Shown here: one piece after another, positions 17,791 through 27,100 of the stretch
How positions within the stretch are numbered: position 1 is the stretch's first letter
How the letters are laid out: the number at the start of each line of letters is the position of its first letter
NCBI GenBank assembly: GCA_934203355.1
Contig: CAKPZC010000023.1
Coordinates: 1 to 32,835, forward strand
From: an uncultured Prevotella sp.
Lineage (GTDB): Bacteria > Bacteroidota > Bacteroidia > Bacteroidales > Bacteroidaceae
Direction of reading: 5' to 3'
Length of the DNA stretch: 32,835 nt
Notes under the pieces: generated by a model
Database searches by the model: none
The model's input: only the letters and a program-made list of their open reading frames with translations
Told to the model about the DNA's origin: nothing
Program-made: the position numbers and the translations under genes

Positions 17791-20379
17791 TTATATTATC
17801 TCCACCTGAGAGGCTTTTAGCCATCCCTCCTTGCCGTCGGCAAGTCGCACAGAATACCAATTTTTCATAGTAAAATCTGTAATAGTAACAGTAGTGCCTT
17901 CGTGTATTATAAAAGCCTCTGTGCCACTATCTGCAGGGGTTTTTCTGACGTTGACCGTAGGCGAGATGATAACAGCCCGGTTACGGTTCTCAAAAACCGT
18001 CTTCTGCTCCCATGCGAACCAATTGCCGACGATGAAAATCACACCCAATACAAGACTGGCATAGAAACCTGTCTTGCGCATCCACAAGGTGTTGCCAAGC
18101 AAAAACAGCATGACCATCGCCAAAGCCAACACAAACGACACGGTTGCCAACTTTGCCCAACCGTCTACATCTAGGAAATTCACAGCAGAACGATACCAAG
18201 CTATGAAAAACATCTCGTCGACAGGCACAATTTTGTCGATTGTCTTGCTGTTGACAAACTCTAAATTAAAACGCACGTCGCGATCGGACGGCGAGAGTCG
18301 CTGTGCACGTTCATAGGCAATAACCGACTTGGTAATATTGCCAAGACGGAAATAGCAGTTGCCAAGATTATAGTAAACCTCGGCACTCTCGCCCTGTCGT
18401 AACAGCTCATTATAGTCGATGGCAGCCTGTTGGTAGTTGCCCTTAGAGTACTCGGCATCGGCATTGGCCTTTGTTACGGCACTTGCCGACATTGAGCACA
18501 ATGATACCAGAATGAAAAGCAGCACAGTCGGTACATACATGTTATTACCATCCGACTTTGACGATGCCTTCTTGGACTTCGACGATTTAAGAGAGTTCTC
18601 TATATCCATAATAGCATTCATTGCTGAATCGTATGTTTTGTTCATGTTTCCTGCCACATCACCAGGAGCATAGCGTTCAAATTCGCACTCGTCGAGTGCC
18701 TTGATGAATGTGTCTACAATAGTCTGGCTAACATTTCGCGAAGCAAGGGTTTCATACACGTTCTCACGCGATAGATTCTCGACTGGCATATTCATTCTGT
18801 CGCCTACATACCCCCATAGAGCACGTAGCACCTCATCATAAAATTCATCCTGCTTGCCTGCGTCCATCAACTTACTTGCCTTCTTAAGTCGCTTGGCTGC
18901 TATTTTGTTGGCACGCTTGCCACGTGCGACTGCCAGATTGGCGTTGTCGGCAGCACGCTTGCGGAAAACCGCCACAACTGCCATAAAAAGACAAAGCGGC
19001 AGAATGTAGCCCAACCAGTTAGCTGTAGATCCGAAATAGTCGGACATAGCTGTAGTGGCTTTACCCTCCTTGATTGGCTTTATATCAGAAGGCGCAACGT
19101 CGGAATAGTCGTCAACAGTTGACTTTTTGCCGTCGCCCTTATCGACCACCACGTTAAGTGGCTGGGTTTTAATCGTTTTATACGAATTCGACGAAGTGTC
19201 GTAGTAGACAAGCGACACAGACGGTATGGTGTAGTTGCCACGATTGCGTGGCACCACAAGATAGTCGAATATCATGTTGCCTTCGATGCCATTGGCTGTC
19301 AGTTTGGTTTTGTCTGTAACCTTTGGGTCGTACTTCTCGAAATCTTTAGGGAAGTCGACTACTGGCTGCTTTACGAGCTTCAGATTGCCAATACCACCAA
19401 TAACAACACGCAAGGTGAGCGGATCACCCTCCTTTACGGTAGTGTGATTGAGATGTGCTGTTATCGAGAACCTTCCCACACCACCCGAGAATCCAGCAGG
19501 CTTGTTAGGTAGTGGGTCAACCTGTATGTCAAGACCTGGAGCCACAATATTGCGCTTCACTTCCACATATCCAGATCCTCCATTGAAGAAAGCCTCAAAC
19601 GGGTCGACCGAGCGATTCTGCTGCACAACAACTCCCTTAAACGTAATGCCCGGAATCGACATCTTACCTGTCATCTGTGGGAACATCACGTATTGGCTCC
19701 ATGTAACACATCGATAGTTTTTACCGTTGAGTTTTTCGATATGGAAACTTTTTTGCTGTGGCAATGGCACCTCCTGAGTATGGAATCCCTTCAAGTCGGG
19801 CATCTTTCCATCAAGCGAAGTAAGGTCGACAAGAGTGTAGACCTTATAAGTAAGGAGTATCGGCTCCTGTTCATATACTCGCTTCTTGTTGGCACTCACC
19901 TTTACAAAGAGGTCGCTGTTGCTTATCTTTCCGCTACGACGTACCTCGGGCATGTCATCTTCATGCATTTGTGGTGCTCCTCCACCCGATTGGCGTGCAG
20001 AGCCAGCAACTGTAATTCTTACAGTATGAGAAGCGACATTCTTTCCTCCTATCTTGGCATGTGCCGCAGGAATAGTATAGACACCTGGTTTCTCAGCATA
20101 CAAGGTATAAGTATAAGTTATTGACGACGAACGACTTGTATGTCCATTAACAAACTGATAGCTTGATTGCTGCGACGTGTAAGGTCCAGCAATAACTTCA
20201 ATGCCATTGGGTATTGACCCCACCCGGAATTCCTCCACATCGTCGGTGTTGACGGAATAAGACACTCGGAAGTTCTCACCAGTAGCCACCTTTGACGGAG
20301 CCGAGACAGAAATTCCCTGTGCCCCAACCATAAGCGAGCACAGGAGCAAAACTATCATTAGCGTATAAGTCTTCTTCAT
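17791..20379 (-). CDS. Fused BatD-BatE aerotolerance protein
   Basis: An 862-residue envelope protein joining two Bat proteins that are often separate. Residues 1-20 form a signal peptide ending at GAQG. Residues 21-440 hold repeated beta-sandwich BatD domains, followed by a membrane helix around 455-472 and a helical cytoplasmic part. A Ser/Lys linker (about 595-613) leads to M614, where a second signal-like hydrophobic segment begins (MYVPTVLLFILVSL). After it come TPR helices at about 640-715, two membrane helices near 745-790 and a C-terminal SH3-like domain (about 800-862, VNVRKTPADSG). The frame is continuous, so this is a real fusion unless an internal start at 18540 is used. BatD and BatE are expected to work with BatA/B in the envelope. 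Confidence 0.85.
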   Translation of the reverse strand: MKKTYTLMIVLLLCSLMVGAQGISVSAPSKVATGENFRVSYSVNTDDVEEFRVGSIPNGIEVIAGPYTSQQSSYQFVNGHTSRSSSITYTYTLYAEKPGVYTIPAAHAKIGGKNVASHTVRITVAGSARQSGGGAPQMHEDDMPEVRRSGKISNSDLFVKVSANKKRVYEQEPILLTYKVYTLVDLTSLDGKMPDLKGFHTQEVPLPQQKSFHIEKLNGKNYRCVTWSQYVMFPQMTGKMSIPGITFKGVVVQQNRSVDPFEAFFNGGSGYVEVKRNIVAPGLDIQVDPLPNKPAGFSGGVGRFSITAHLNHTTVKEGDPLTLRVVIGGIGNLKLVKQPVVDFPKDFEKYDPKVTDKTKLTANGIEGNMIFDYLVVPRNRGNYTIPSVSLVYYDTSSNSYKTIKTQPLNVVVDKGDGKKSTVDDYSDVAPSDIKPIKEGKATTAMSDYFGSTANWLGYILPLCLFMAVVAVFRKRAADNANLAVARGKRANKIAAKRLKKASKLMDAGKQDEFYDEVLRALWGYVGDRMNMPVENLSRENVYETLASRNVSQTIVDTFIKALDECEFERYAPGDVAGNMNKTYDSAMNAIMDIENSLKSSKSKKASSKSDGNNMYVPTVLLFILVSLCSMSASAVTKANADAEYSKGNYQQAAIDYNELLRQGESAEVYYNLGNCYFRLGNITKSVIAYERAQRLSPSDRDVRFNLEFVNSKTIDKIVPVDEMFFIAWYRSAVNFLDVDGWAKLATVSFVLALAMVMLFLLGNTLWMRKTGFYASLVLGVIFIVGNWFAWEQKTVFENRNRAVIISPTVNVRKTPADSGTEAFIIHEGTTVTITDFTMKNWYSVRLADGKEGWLKASQVEII

Positions 20380-20410
20380 TTTATGCTAAATAATTTAATA
20401 TAGATATGCA

Positions 20411-21094
20411 TCACCAATTGTTCTTCAATCTGCGTGGCCTGTTCTTCTGCATAGCCTCTTTCACACGACGCTGCGTGGCCTGTTCATTCTGCATGGCGGC
20501 ATTGAGCAGCTGTTCGGCATTATCCTTGCTCATCTGCTCCTTCTGCTTTTGCTTATTTTGCTTGTTCTGCGATTGGTTCTGTTCATTCTTTTGCTCATTT
20601 TGCTTGTCTTTCCCCTTGCCGTTGTCCTTATCATTTTGTTGGTTCTGTTGGTTCTGCTTGTTATTGTTCTGCTTCGCCAGACGCTTGCAAAGTGCAAGGT
20701 TGTAGCGTGTCTCATCGTCGGACGGATTGTTGCGCAAGCTCTCCTTATAGGCATTGACAGCGTCACCATATAATTTATGGCTCTGACATGCGAACCCTAT
20801 GTTATGATAAATCTTAGCTTTGCGCACGGGGCTTTTCTCCAGATTTGCCGCCTTCTGAAATTGAACAACAGCAACTGAGTCTTTCTTCTGCATAAGGAGG
20901 GCACATCCAAGATTGTACAAAGCTTGCGGATTCTCAGGGTTGACCGACAATGACTTTCTATATTCAGCTTCCGCCTTCACAAAGTTTTGCTGTCGGTAGT
21001 ATTTATTGCCACTTCTCACATACATACGGTCGGACTGTGCCATGCTAATGACTGCGTTTATTGAGAGCAACACAAGGAATAAATATCTCTTCAT
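20411..21094 (-). CDS. batC: BatC-like TPR protein
   Basis: A 227-residue exported or periplasmic protein. It starts with a signal peptide (MKRYLFLVLLSINAVISMAQ), followed by about three TPR units at roughly 22-135 (PQALYNLGCALL, AKIYHNIGFAC, DETRYNLALC). Residues of about 138-190 are an extreme Lys/Asn/Gln-rich low-complexity tract, and the end is basic (RPRRLKNNW). BatC is presumed to be a scaffold that holds BatA and BatB together. It lies between batB (34 bases) and the batDE fusion (31 bases). The T/C-rich opposite strand gives spurious Leu/Phe/Cys-rich frames that are not genes. Confidence 0.85.
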   Translation of the reverse strand: MKRYLFLVLLSINAVISMAQSDRMYVRSGNKYYRQQNFVKAEAEYRKSLSVNPENPQALYNLGCALLMQKKDSVAVVQFQKAANLEKSPVRKAKIYHNIGFACQSHKLYGDAVNAYKESLRNNPSDDETRYNLALCKRLAKQNNNKQNQQNQQNDKDNGKGKDKQNEQKNEQNQSQNKQNKQKQKEQMSKDNAEQLLNAAMQNEQATQRRVKEAMQKNRPRRLKNNW

Positions 21095-21128
21095 AATATA
21101 GATATGTTATTATAATACATTCTCAAAC

Positions 21129-22160
21129 CTATAAAAGGCGCTTTGACTTGAATAGTCGCACATTCTTGAAGAGCGGATTCTTCACCTCAAGTAAGCAAAC
21201 CTCCGCAATGAGCAACAGAATTATGATTATACAGAAAGCCTGAAACTGCTCGGCATATTCGCTATAGACTACACTCTGAGTCTCGCCCTTCTGAAGCTTT
21301 GAAAGCTCGTTATTGAGTTTTTCCTGAGCGTCGCTTGAATTGTCGACATGAATATATGTGCCGCTACCAGCCTGAGCCACTTGTCGACACATATTCTCGT
21401 TAAGGGCTGTTATAACCACATTTCCACTTTCATCCTTCATGTAGTCGCCACCGCCAAGTGGTATGGGTGCGCCCTTAGCACTACCTATGCCAAGAATAAA
21501 CACATTGATGCCCTTCTTACGAGCTGCCTTGGCAGCCTCCTCTGCACCACCCTCATGGTCTTCGCCGTCGGTGATAAGAATTATGGCACGTCCAACGCCC
21601 TGTTGCTGTGTGAAGGAGCTTGCTGCAAGATTAATGGCACGCGCCATGTCGGTACCCTGCGTTGAGATGAGCGATGGGTCGATGTTTTGCAGAAACATCT
21701 TGGCCGACACATAATCGCTCGTAATAGGCAACTGCACATAGGCATCACCAGCAAAGACAACAAGTCCAATCTTGTCGTTTGTAAAGTTGTCGACAAGATT
21801 CTCGACCATCATCTTACACTTGTCAAGACGCGAGGGTGCCACATCGCGAGCCAACATCGAGTTGCTTATGTCGATAGCTATAATTGTCTCTATGCCATTG
21901 CGCTTGTCGTTTGAGATTTTCGACCCCATCTGCGGACGGGCTATCATCACTACCATTAGGGCAACGGCAGCCTCAATAAGCCAGAATTTTACTGTAGGCC
22001 GCACAGACGAGGCATTGGGCATTAGCGACTGTATTAGTTGCTTGTCGCCAAGTCGTTTGAATTTCTTGCGACGATGCCACAATCCATAATATCTAATCAA
22101 GGCCAGGAGCGGTACTGCCCATAATAGCCATAAATATTGGGGGTCTTCAAATTTAAACAT
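21129..22160 (-). CDS. batB: BatB, membrane-anchored von Willebrand A protein
   Basis: A 343-residue inner-membrane protein. Hydrophobic helices lie at about 8-24, 58-74 and 305-325. The vWA domain between them has a full metal-ion-dependent adhesion site, with DISNS at residues 97-101 and a later TDGEDHEGG. This topology exposes the vWA domain on one face of the membrane, where MoxR-type ATPases may act on it. The gene is 13 bases downstream of batA and is its paralogue. Bat proteins were first linked to aerotolerance in Bacteroides. Confidence 0.9.
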   Translation of the reverse strand: MFKFEDPQYLWLLWAVPLLALIRYYGLWHRRKKFKRLGDKQLIQSLMPNASSVRPTVKFWLIEAAVALMVVMIARPQMGSKISNDKRNGIETIIAIDISNSMLARDVAPSRLDKCKMMVENLVDNFTNDKIGLVVFAGDAYVQLPITSDYVSAKMFLQNIDPSLISTQGTDMARAINLAASSFTQQQGVGRAIILITDGEDHEGGAEEAAKAARKKGINVFILGIGSAKGAPIPLGGGDYMKDESGNVVITALNENMCRQVAQAGSGTYIHVDNSSDAQEKLNNELSKLQKGETQSVVYSEYAEQFQAFCIIIILLLIAEVCLLEVKNPLFKNVRLFKSKRLL

Positions 22161-22173
22161 CTTTGTAAAAACT

Positions 22174-23172
22174 TTAAGGAATTCTACGCAATACGGTTAT
22201 TCTCAGCAACACTTCCATCAGGAGCAACACAAATGCTACAAGAGCAAATGGTTGATAAACCTCGTAGCGTTTTGAAAATCGTTTCACGTCCATCTTTGTC
22301 TTCTCAAGCTGGTCGATGTCCTTGTAGATATTCTTCAGCTCACGGTTGTTTGTGGCACGATAGGCGCTGCCGTTTGTTGTCTCTGCTATCTCGGTAAGTG
22401 TCTTGGTGTCGATTTCCACAGGCATGTTGACATACTGCACACCTCCAGCCACTGGTACGGGATAAGGAGCCACCTTGTTTGTGCCTACAGCCACAGTATA
22501 AACTCTAATGCCAAAGCTTCGGGCTATCTCGGCGCTTGTCATTGGCGAGATATCACCCATATTATTACTACCGTCGGTAAGGAGAATCACCACCTTGCTC
22601 TTTGCCTTAGAAGCCTTGAGTCGCGACACGGCATTGGCGAGTCCCATTCCTATAGCTGTGCCGTCGGAGATAACTCCACGCGCTGCAATATCCGTGCGCA
22701 CAGAACCCAGCAGACTCAAGAGCGACGTGTGGTCGGTGGTCATAGGACATTGTGTGAATGCCTCACCAGCAAATATAGTGAGACCAATATTGTCGTTGGG
22801 ACGCCCAGCAATAAATTCAGCAGCGACATTCTTGGCTGCTTCAATACGGTTGGGTTTTAAGTCTTCTGCCAGCATTGAGGTCGAAACGTCCATGGCGAGC
22901 ATTATGTCGATGCCTTCCACCGTTTTGTTGTCCCATGCGTTGTGGGTTTGTGGTCGTGCGAGAATGCAGACAAGCATTATATAACACAGACACCGCAACA
23001 CCATGGGGGCATGGATGATGCGTTGCCGCCAACTTAGCGGAGCTTTAAAATAGGCTCTGGTGCTGCTCACGCGCATTGTGGGCTCGCTCTTCTTGCGATA
23101 AAGCACATACCACAAGATATAAGGCACGAGCAGCAAAAGCAATATAAAATATTCTTTATTGGCAAATTCCAT
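22174..23172 (-). CDS. batA: BatA, membrane-anchored von Willebrand A protein
   Basis: A 332-residue paralogue of BatB. Two N-terminal helices (about 8-24 and 56-72), a vWA domain with DVSTS at residues 95-99 and LTDGSNNMGD further on, and a C-terminal helix near 308-325 give the same topology. Between the metal motifs are the typical segments AEDLKPNRIEAAK and FAGEAFTQCPMT. It follows the BatD-like exported protein by 12 bases. A heteromeric BatA/BatB assembly is inferred from other Bacteroidota, not shown here. Confidence 0.9.
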   Translation of the reverse strand: MEFANKEYFILLLLLVPYILWYVLYRKKSEPTMRVSSTRAYFKAPLSWRQRIIHAPMVLRCLCYIMLVCILARPQTHNAWDNKTVEGIDIMLAMDVSTSMLAEDLKPNRIEAAKNVAAEFIAGRPNDNIGLTIFAGEAFTQCPMTTDHTSLLSLLGSVRTDIAARGVISDGTAIGMGLANAVSRLKASKAKSKVVILLTDGSNNMGDISPMTSAEIARSFGIRVYTVAVGTNKVAPYPVPVAGGVQYVNMPVEIDTKTLTEIAETTNGSAYRATNNRELKNIYKDIDQLEKTKMDVKRFSKRYEVYQPFALVAFVLLLMEVLLRITVLRRIP

Positions 23173-23184
23173 CGTTATTCTAAT

Positions 23185-24261
23185 TTATTGTAACAACAGA
23201 TACACATTGTAGACAACATAAACGAGCAAGATTGCCATAACGACAACTCCCGTCCAAAGCAGTCCTTTTATGGTAATGCGGTTGCTGCGGGTCTTCTGTT
23301 CGTCTTCGCTGAGAGTGGGTATTATCTTCTCCTCGGTGGGCTGTTCGTCGCGCTTGGTCTGGTCAATGAAGTTGATGGCATTCACAAGGTTCATGTCCTT
23401 TTCGCCAAGGAGCGATGAATACTTGGCAAACTTCACGAGGTCGGCCGTAACGAAAAGTTCGCGTAGCTCGTTGATCATTGTCTCGTCGCCAGAGTTATGC
23501 AATTGCTCTAGAATCTCGGCACTTGTCATTTCCATAGCGTTGAATCCAAAGCGCTCACGTATATAGCGGCGCAGGGTGTCGGTGAGGTGAGTGTAATATG
23601 TTTTCTGCTCGTCGGCTGTTGAGAAACTCTCATTCTTTAGTCGGTTCATCTCGTCGAGAGCGCGCTGGTGGGCAGGAATTCTCTTTACTATCCTTATGTG
23701 GGTAATAATAGGCTTGTTCTGTTTGAGGCGCAACACGAGGTATGCCATGCCGAGAGCAATCAGCATCACCAATATGCTCACCCAAAACAGCATATTCCAT
23801 TCCGACCATAGGAACGGGTTGTCCTGCACATCCTTTGGAGGATAGAACTTTTCGGGATGAAGAGTGTCGACATCACAAGTTATAACCTTTAGGGCTATGG
23901 TGTTGGATTTATACACCTTGCCGTCGACCTTGACTTGCATTCCTGGAATGGCATACAAGTGCTCATCGAAACTTGTGAGTGTGAACACCTTGCTCACACG
24001 CATCTGACCGTCGACAGACGTTGTGTCGCCATGTGACGAATCCAGGACTTCAATTCCAGGCACGATATACTGTGAGCGCTTAAAAACCGGGAATTCCACC
24101 TTAGCTCCTTTGCGCGCTGTCACATCCACCACGAGATGTGCCTGCTCGCCGATAAATATCTGCACGGAGTCTATTTTCGATTCCACGCTGACATTTTGGG
24201 CGAGACAGCAACTCATTGCCGATACCGCTATGAATAATATTAATGTTGCTAAACGTTTCAT
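23185..24261 (-). CDS. BatD-like exported membrane protein of the MoxR cluster
   Basis: A 358-residue protein with a lipoprotein- or Sec-type signal (MKRLATLILFIAVSAMSCCLA), a beta-rich extracytoplasmic domain similar to the opening of BatD (QNVSVESKIDSVQIFIGEQAHL), a membrane helix at about 158-178, a helical cytoplasmic domain with RYIRERFGFNAMEMTSAEIL, and a last helix at about 335-357. The helical part resembles the DUF4381 proteins that commonly sit between DUF58 and vWA genes. It is 16 bases downstream of the DUF58 gene and 12 upstream of batA. Its function is unknown; partner contact with BatA/B is inferred from position. Confidence 0.75.
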   Translation of the reverse strand: MKRLATLILFIAVSAMSCCLAQNVSVESKIDSVQIFIGEQAHLVVDVTARKGAKVEFPVFKRSQYIVPGIEVLDSSHGDTTSVDGQMRVSKVFTLTSFDEHLYAIPGMQVKVDGKVYKSNTIALKVITCDVDTLHPEKFYPPKDVQDNPFLWSEWNMLFWVSILVMLIALGMAYLVLRLKQNKPIITHIRIVKRIPAHQRALDEMNRLKNESFSTADEQKTYYTHLTDTLRRYIRERFGFNAMEMTSAEILEQLHNSGDETMINELRELFVTADLVKFAKYSSLLGEKDMNLVNAINFIDQTKRDEQPTEEKIIPTLSEDEQKTRSNRITIKGLLWTGVVVMAILLVYVVYNVYLLLQ

Positions 24262-24277
24262 ATTAAATGTAGTAGAA

Positions 24278-25147
24278 TTATTTGCGCGAGGCGAAAAGCA
24301 TCATCATAGCCTTGACGTAATCCTCATCGGTAGCAACCGACACCCAGTCGACATTCGAGCGCGAGAATGTCTCGCGTAGCTTGTCCTCGTGCTCAATCCA
24401 GTAGCGCGCGTGAGCCTGTCGCACCCGGCGGCTACTTGTGTCGATATACATCTCATGTCCTGTCTCGGCATCATTAATCTTCATTAGCCCCACATCGGGC
24501 AACTGTTTTGCCCAACGGTCGTACACCTGAATAGCCATAAGGTCGTGCTTGCTATTGGCAATCTGCATCTGTTTCGTGAAGTCGCGACTGTCATAGAAAT
24601 CACTAAGGACAAAAGCGGTGGTGCGACGTTTCATCATACGTGTGAAGAAGGCTATTGCCTCCCCTATGTCCGTACGTTGGCTTTCGGGCTTGAAGTCGAG
24701 CATCTCGCGTATTATATACAGAATGTGCTTGCGTCCCTTCTTAGGCGGAATGTATTTCTCAATACGGTCAGAGAAGAATATAACGCCTATTTTGTCGTTG
24801 TTCTGTATAGCACTGAAGGCTATTGTTGCTGCCATTTCGGCTGCGATTTGCGACTTCATCATGCGTCGTGTTCCAAACTCCAGAGAGCCCGACACGTCAA
24901 TAAGGAGCATTACCGTCAGTTCGCGTTCCTCCTCAAAGACCTTAACATAGGGTTTGCGGAAACGCGCTGTGACATTCCAGTCTATGTCGCGCACATCGTC
25001 GCCAAACTGATATTCGCGCACTTCGGCAAATGCCATTCCACGGCCTTTGAATGCCGAGTGGTATTGGCCGGCAAAGATGTTTTGGCTCAGACCACGCGTC
25101 TTAATCTCAATCTTGCGAACCTTTTTTAATATCTCTGACGTTTCCAT
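24278..25147 (-). CDS. DUF58 protein with vWA-like domain
   Basis: A 289-residue soluble protein of the DUF58 family. Near the N-terminus is the conserved block REYQFGDDVRDIDWNVTARF (residues 44-63), and a vWA-like metal motif DVSGS is at 84-88. DUF58 genes almost always accompany MoxR genes and are thought to provide an adaptor or substrate of the ATPase. No membrane segment is present, unlike the longer DUF58 proteins. It is 32 bases downstream of moxR. Confidence 0.9.
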   Translation of the reverse strand: METSEILKKVRKIEIKTRGLSQNIFAGQYHSAFKGRGMAFAEVREYQFGDDVRDIDWNVTARFRKPYVKVFEEERELTVMLLIDVSGSLEFGTRRMMKSQIAAEMAATIAFSAIQNNDKIGVIFFSDRIEKYIPPKKGRKHILYIIREMLDFKPESQRTDIGEAIAFFTRMMKRRTTAFVLSDFYDSRDFTKQMQIANSKHDLMAIQVYDRWAKQLPDVGLMKINDAETGHEMYIDTSSRRVRQAHARYWIEHEDKLRETFSRSNVDWVSVATDEDYVKAMMMLFASRK

Positions 25148-25179
25148 CTTATTTTCAATAAATGTCTACCCGCTAACTA

Positions 25180-26175
25180 TTAGGGCACTTCCACCTTATT
25201 TATAATCTTTGAAACAATCTCCTCGCTTGTGACATTGCATGCCTCTGCCTCGTAGGACAAGCCTATACGGTGGCGCATCACGTCGTGGGCCACAGCACGC
25301 ACGTCCTCAGGCACTACATAGCCACGACGCTTGATGAACGCATAGGCACGCGCAGCCTTGGCAAGACTGATACTTGCGCGTGGCGAGCCTCCGAATGTTA
25401 TCATTTCTTTTAATTCGCCAAGTCCGTATTTCTCTGGATAACGCGATGCAAAGACGATGTCGGCAATATACTTTTCGATTTTCTCGTCGATATAGACGTC
25501 CTCCACTACCGAACGCGCCTTTAGTATCTCGTCAGCCGAGGTTACGGGAATCACTTTTTTATGCTCGCTGCGCAGGTTTTGACGAATGATGACCTTTTCC
25601 TCCTCAAGCGTGGGATAGCCTATAACCACCTTGAGCATGAATCGGTCGACCTGTGCTTCGGGCAACTGATAAGTGCCTTCCTGCTCTATAGGGTTCTGGG
25701 TAGCCATAACAAGGAAGGGGTTGGGCAAAGAGAATGTCTGGTCGCCAATGGTCACTTGATGCTCCTGCATAGCTTCGAGCAACGCACTCTGAACCTTTGC
25801 TGGAGCACGGTTGATCTCATCAGCCAGCACGAAGTTGGCAAACACCGGACCTTTCTTCACATGGAAGTTTTCGTCTTTCTGTGAGTAGACAAGGGTTCCA
25901 ACTACGTCTGCCGGCAAGAGGTCGGGAGTAAACTGTATGCGGCTATATTCTGCGTCAATAAGTTGGGATAGTGTTTTTATGGCAAGTGTTTTTGCTAATC
26001 CCGGCACGCCTTCCAGAAGAATGTGGCCATCGCTAAGAAGCGAAACAAGAAGCGACTCCACAAGATGCTTTTGACCTACAATCACCTGGTTCATACCTGT
26101 CACCAAATTGGTAACGAAACTACTTTGCTGCTCAATTCGGGCGTTAAGTTTTCTAATGTCTATTGATTCTGACAT
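25180..26175 (-). CDS. MoxR-family AAA+ ATPase
   Basis: A 331-residue ATPase of the MoxR/RavA clade, thought to remodel or insert cofactors into vWA-containing complexes. Walker A GVPGLAKT is at residues 56-63, Walker B is VLADEINRAP, sensor 1 is in VMATQNPIEQEGTYQLPEAQVDRF (with the arginine-containing end typical of the family), and sensor 2 is near FGGSPRASISLAKAAR. It is the first gene of the Bat cluster and has its own candidate promoter upstream, so it probably leads a transcript of about 8.4 kb reaching batDE. Confidence 0.93.
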   Translation of the reverse strand: MSESIDIRKLNARIEQQSSFVTNLVTGMNQVIVGQKHLVESLLVSLLSDGHILLEGVPGLAKTLAIKTLSQLIDAEYSRIQFTPDLLPADVVGTLVYSQKDENFHVKKGPVFANFVLADEINRAPAKVQSALLEAMQEHQVTIGDQTFSLPNPFLVMATQNPIEQEGTYQLPEAQVDRFMLKVVIGYPTLEEEKVIIRQNLRSEHKKVIPVTSADEILKARSVVEDVYIDEKIEKYIADIVFASRYPEKYGLGELKEMITFGGSPRASISLAKAARAYAFIKRRGYVVPEDVRAVAHDVMRHRIGLSYEAEACNVTSEEIVSKIINKVEVP

Positions 26176-26265
26176 ATTATTAAAATACTTTGTTTTTATT
26201 ACTTTTTACCTTTGTTTTCAAGCAGGAAGGGCGATTAACGACCATCCCGCCATTATTATGGATGG

Positions 26266-26273
26266 CAAAGTTA
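26266..26273 (-). promoter_or_regulatory. Candidate -7 element for the moxR-bat transcript
   Basis: On the minus strand the sequence reads TAACTTTG, matching TAnnTTTG, 90 bases ahead of the moxR start codon. The position where a TTTG -33 element should be (about 26293) has only a TTTCGC-like stretch, so support is partial. The 176-base gap to maf contains no gene. Confidence 0.45.
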
Positions 26274-26351
26274 CAGAATTAAAATCTGAGTGGCGAAATA
26301 TACTGTCTAAAATATATTAAATTGTCACAATTTATTACTTTTTAAGGTTGG

Positions 26352-26924
26352 TCAGAACCACTTCAATCCGAAATATCCCGTAAGTTCCTCGTATAGCCTC
26401 TGAACTGGAAGTCCCATGACGTTATAATAGCTGCCCCGTATGGATATTACTCCCACATAACCAATCCACTCTTGTATGCCATAGGAGCCAGCCTTGTCGA
26501 ACGGGCGGTAGCGGTTGACATAATAATTTATTTCCACGTCGGACAACGGTTTAAAAGTAACATCGGTTGACACCGAAAAGCATCGGGTTGCAACTTTTGT
26601 TCTTACACATACTCCGGTGACCACTTGGTGGGTTTTTCCGCTTATCTCGCGAAGCATACGACAAGCATCTTCGTGGTTATTTGGTTTGCCGAGTATGTCG
26701 TCGCCCACTATCACTACCGTGTCGGCAGTCACAAGGATTTCGTCGTCTTCCACGCTATAAGCCAAAGCTTTATGCGAGGCAATGTATTCAGCAACATCAC
26801 GCGCAGGCAAATTTTGTGGATAAGACTCATCTATGCCTTCTTTTACCCTTACCTCGAAATCTACCCCCAATCCGCCAAGGAGTTCTTTGCGACGCGGAGA
26901 GTTGCTTGCTAATATTATTCTCAT
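26352..26924 (-). CDS. maf: Maf-family nucleotide pyrophosphatase
   Basis: A 190-residue enzyme that hydrolyses non-canonical or modified nucleoside triphosphates (dTTP, UTP or m7GTP depending on subgroup). The N-terminal signature LASNSPRRKELLGGLG is intact, the catalytic acidic segment is VTADTVVIV, and the KAGSYGIQ segment near the C-terminus is present. Length is usual. It stands alone, with its own promoter upstream and the moxR promoter downstream. Confidence 0.92.
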   Translation of the reverse strand: MRIILASNSPRRKELLGGLGVDFEVRVKEGIDESYPQNLPARDVAEYIASHKALAYSVEDDEILVTADTVVIVGDDILGKPNNHEDACRMLREISGKTHQVVTGVCVRTKVATRCFSVSTDVTFKPLSDVEINYYVNRYRPFDKAGSYGIQEWIGYVGVISIRGSYYNVMGLPVQRLYEELTGYFGLKWF

Positions 26925-26992
26925 TGTGATATATTTACTTGATGTTTATAATAGTTTTCTTTTCTTGATGTTTGAAATAGTTTTAACAGCTA

Positions 26993-27023
26993 CAAAATTA
27001 CAAAAAAATCATTATCGAGCCAA
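26993..27023 (-). promoter_or_regulatory. Bacteroidota-type promoter for maf
   Basis: Read on the minus strand, TTG (27021-27023) precedes TAATTTTG (26993-27000) by 20 bases, fitting TTG-N20-TAnnTTTG. The predicted leader to the maf start at 26924 is about 60 bases and contains the imperfect 21-base direct repeat. Confidence 0.6.
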
Positions 27024-27100
27024 CGCCATCGTGGCTTTTTGTTTGATTTTCATCCACTTGATTATTTGTGACGCATACAACATAGGCGTATATAAGAACT

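Noticed and set aside
20406..20773. Cys/Phe/Leu-rich frames that look like membrane proteins
   Set aside because: They are the opposite strand of the Lys/Asn/Gln tract in batC.
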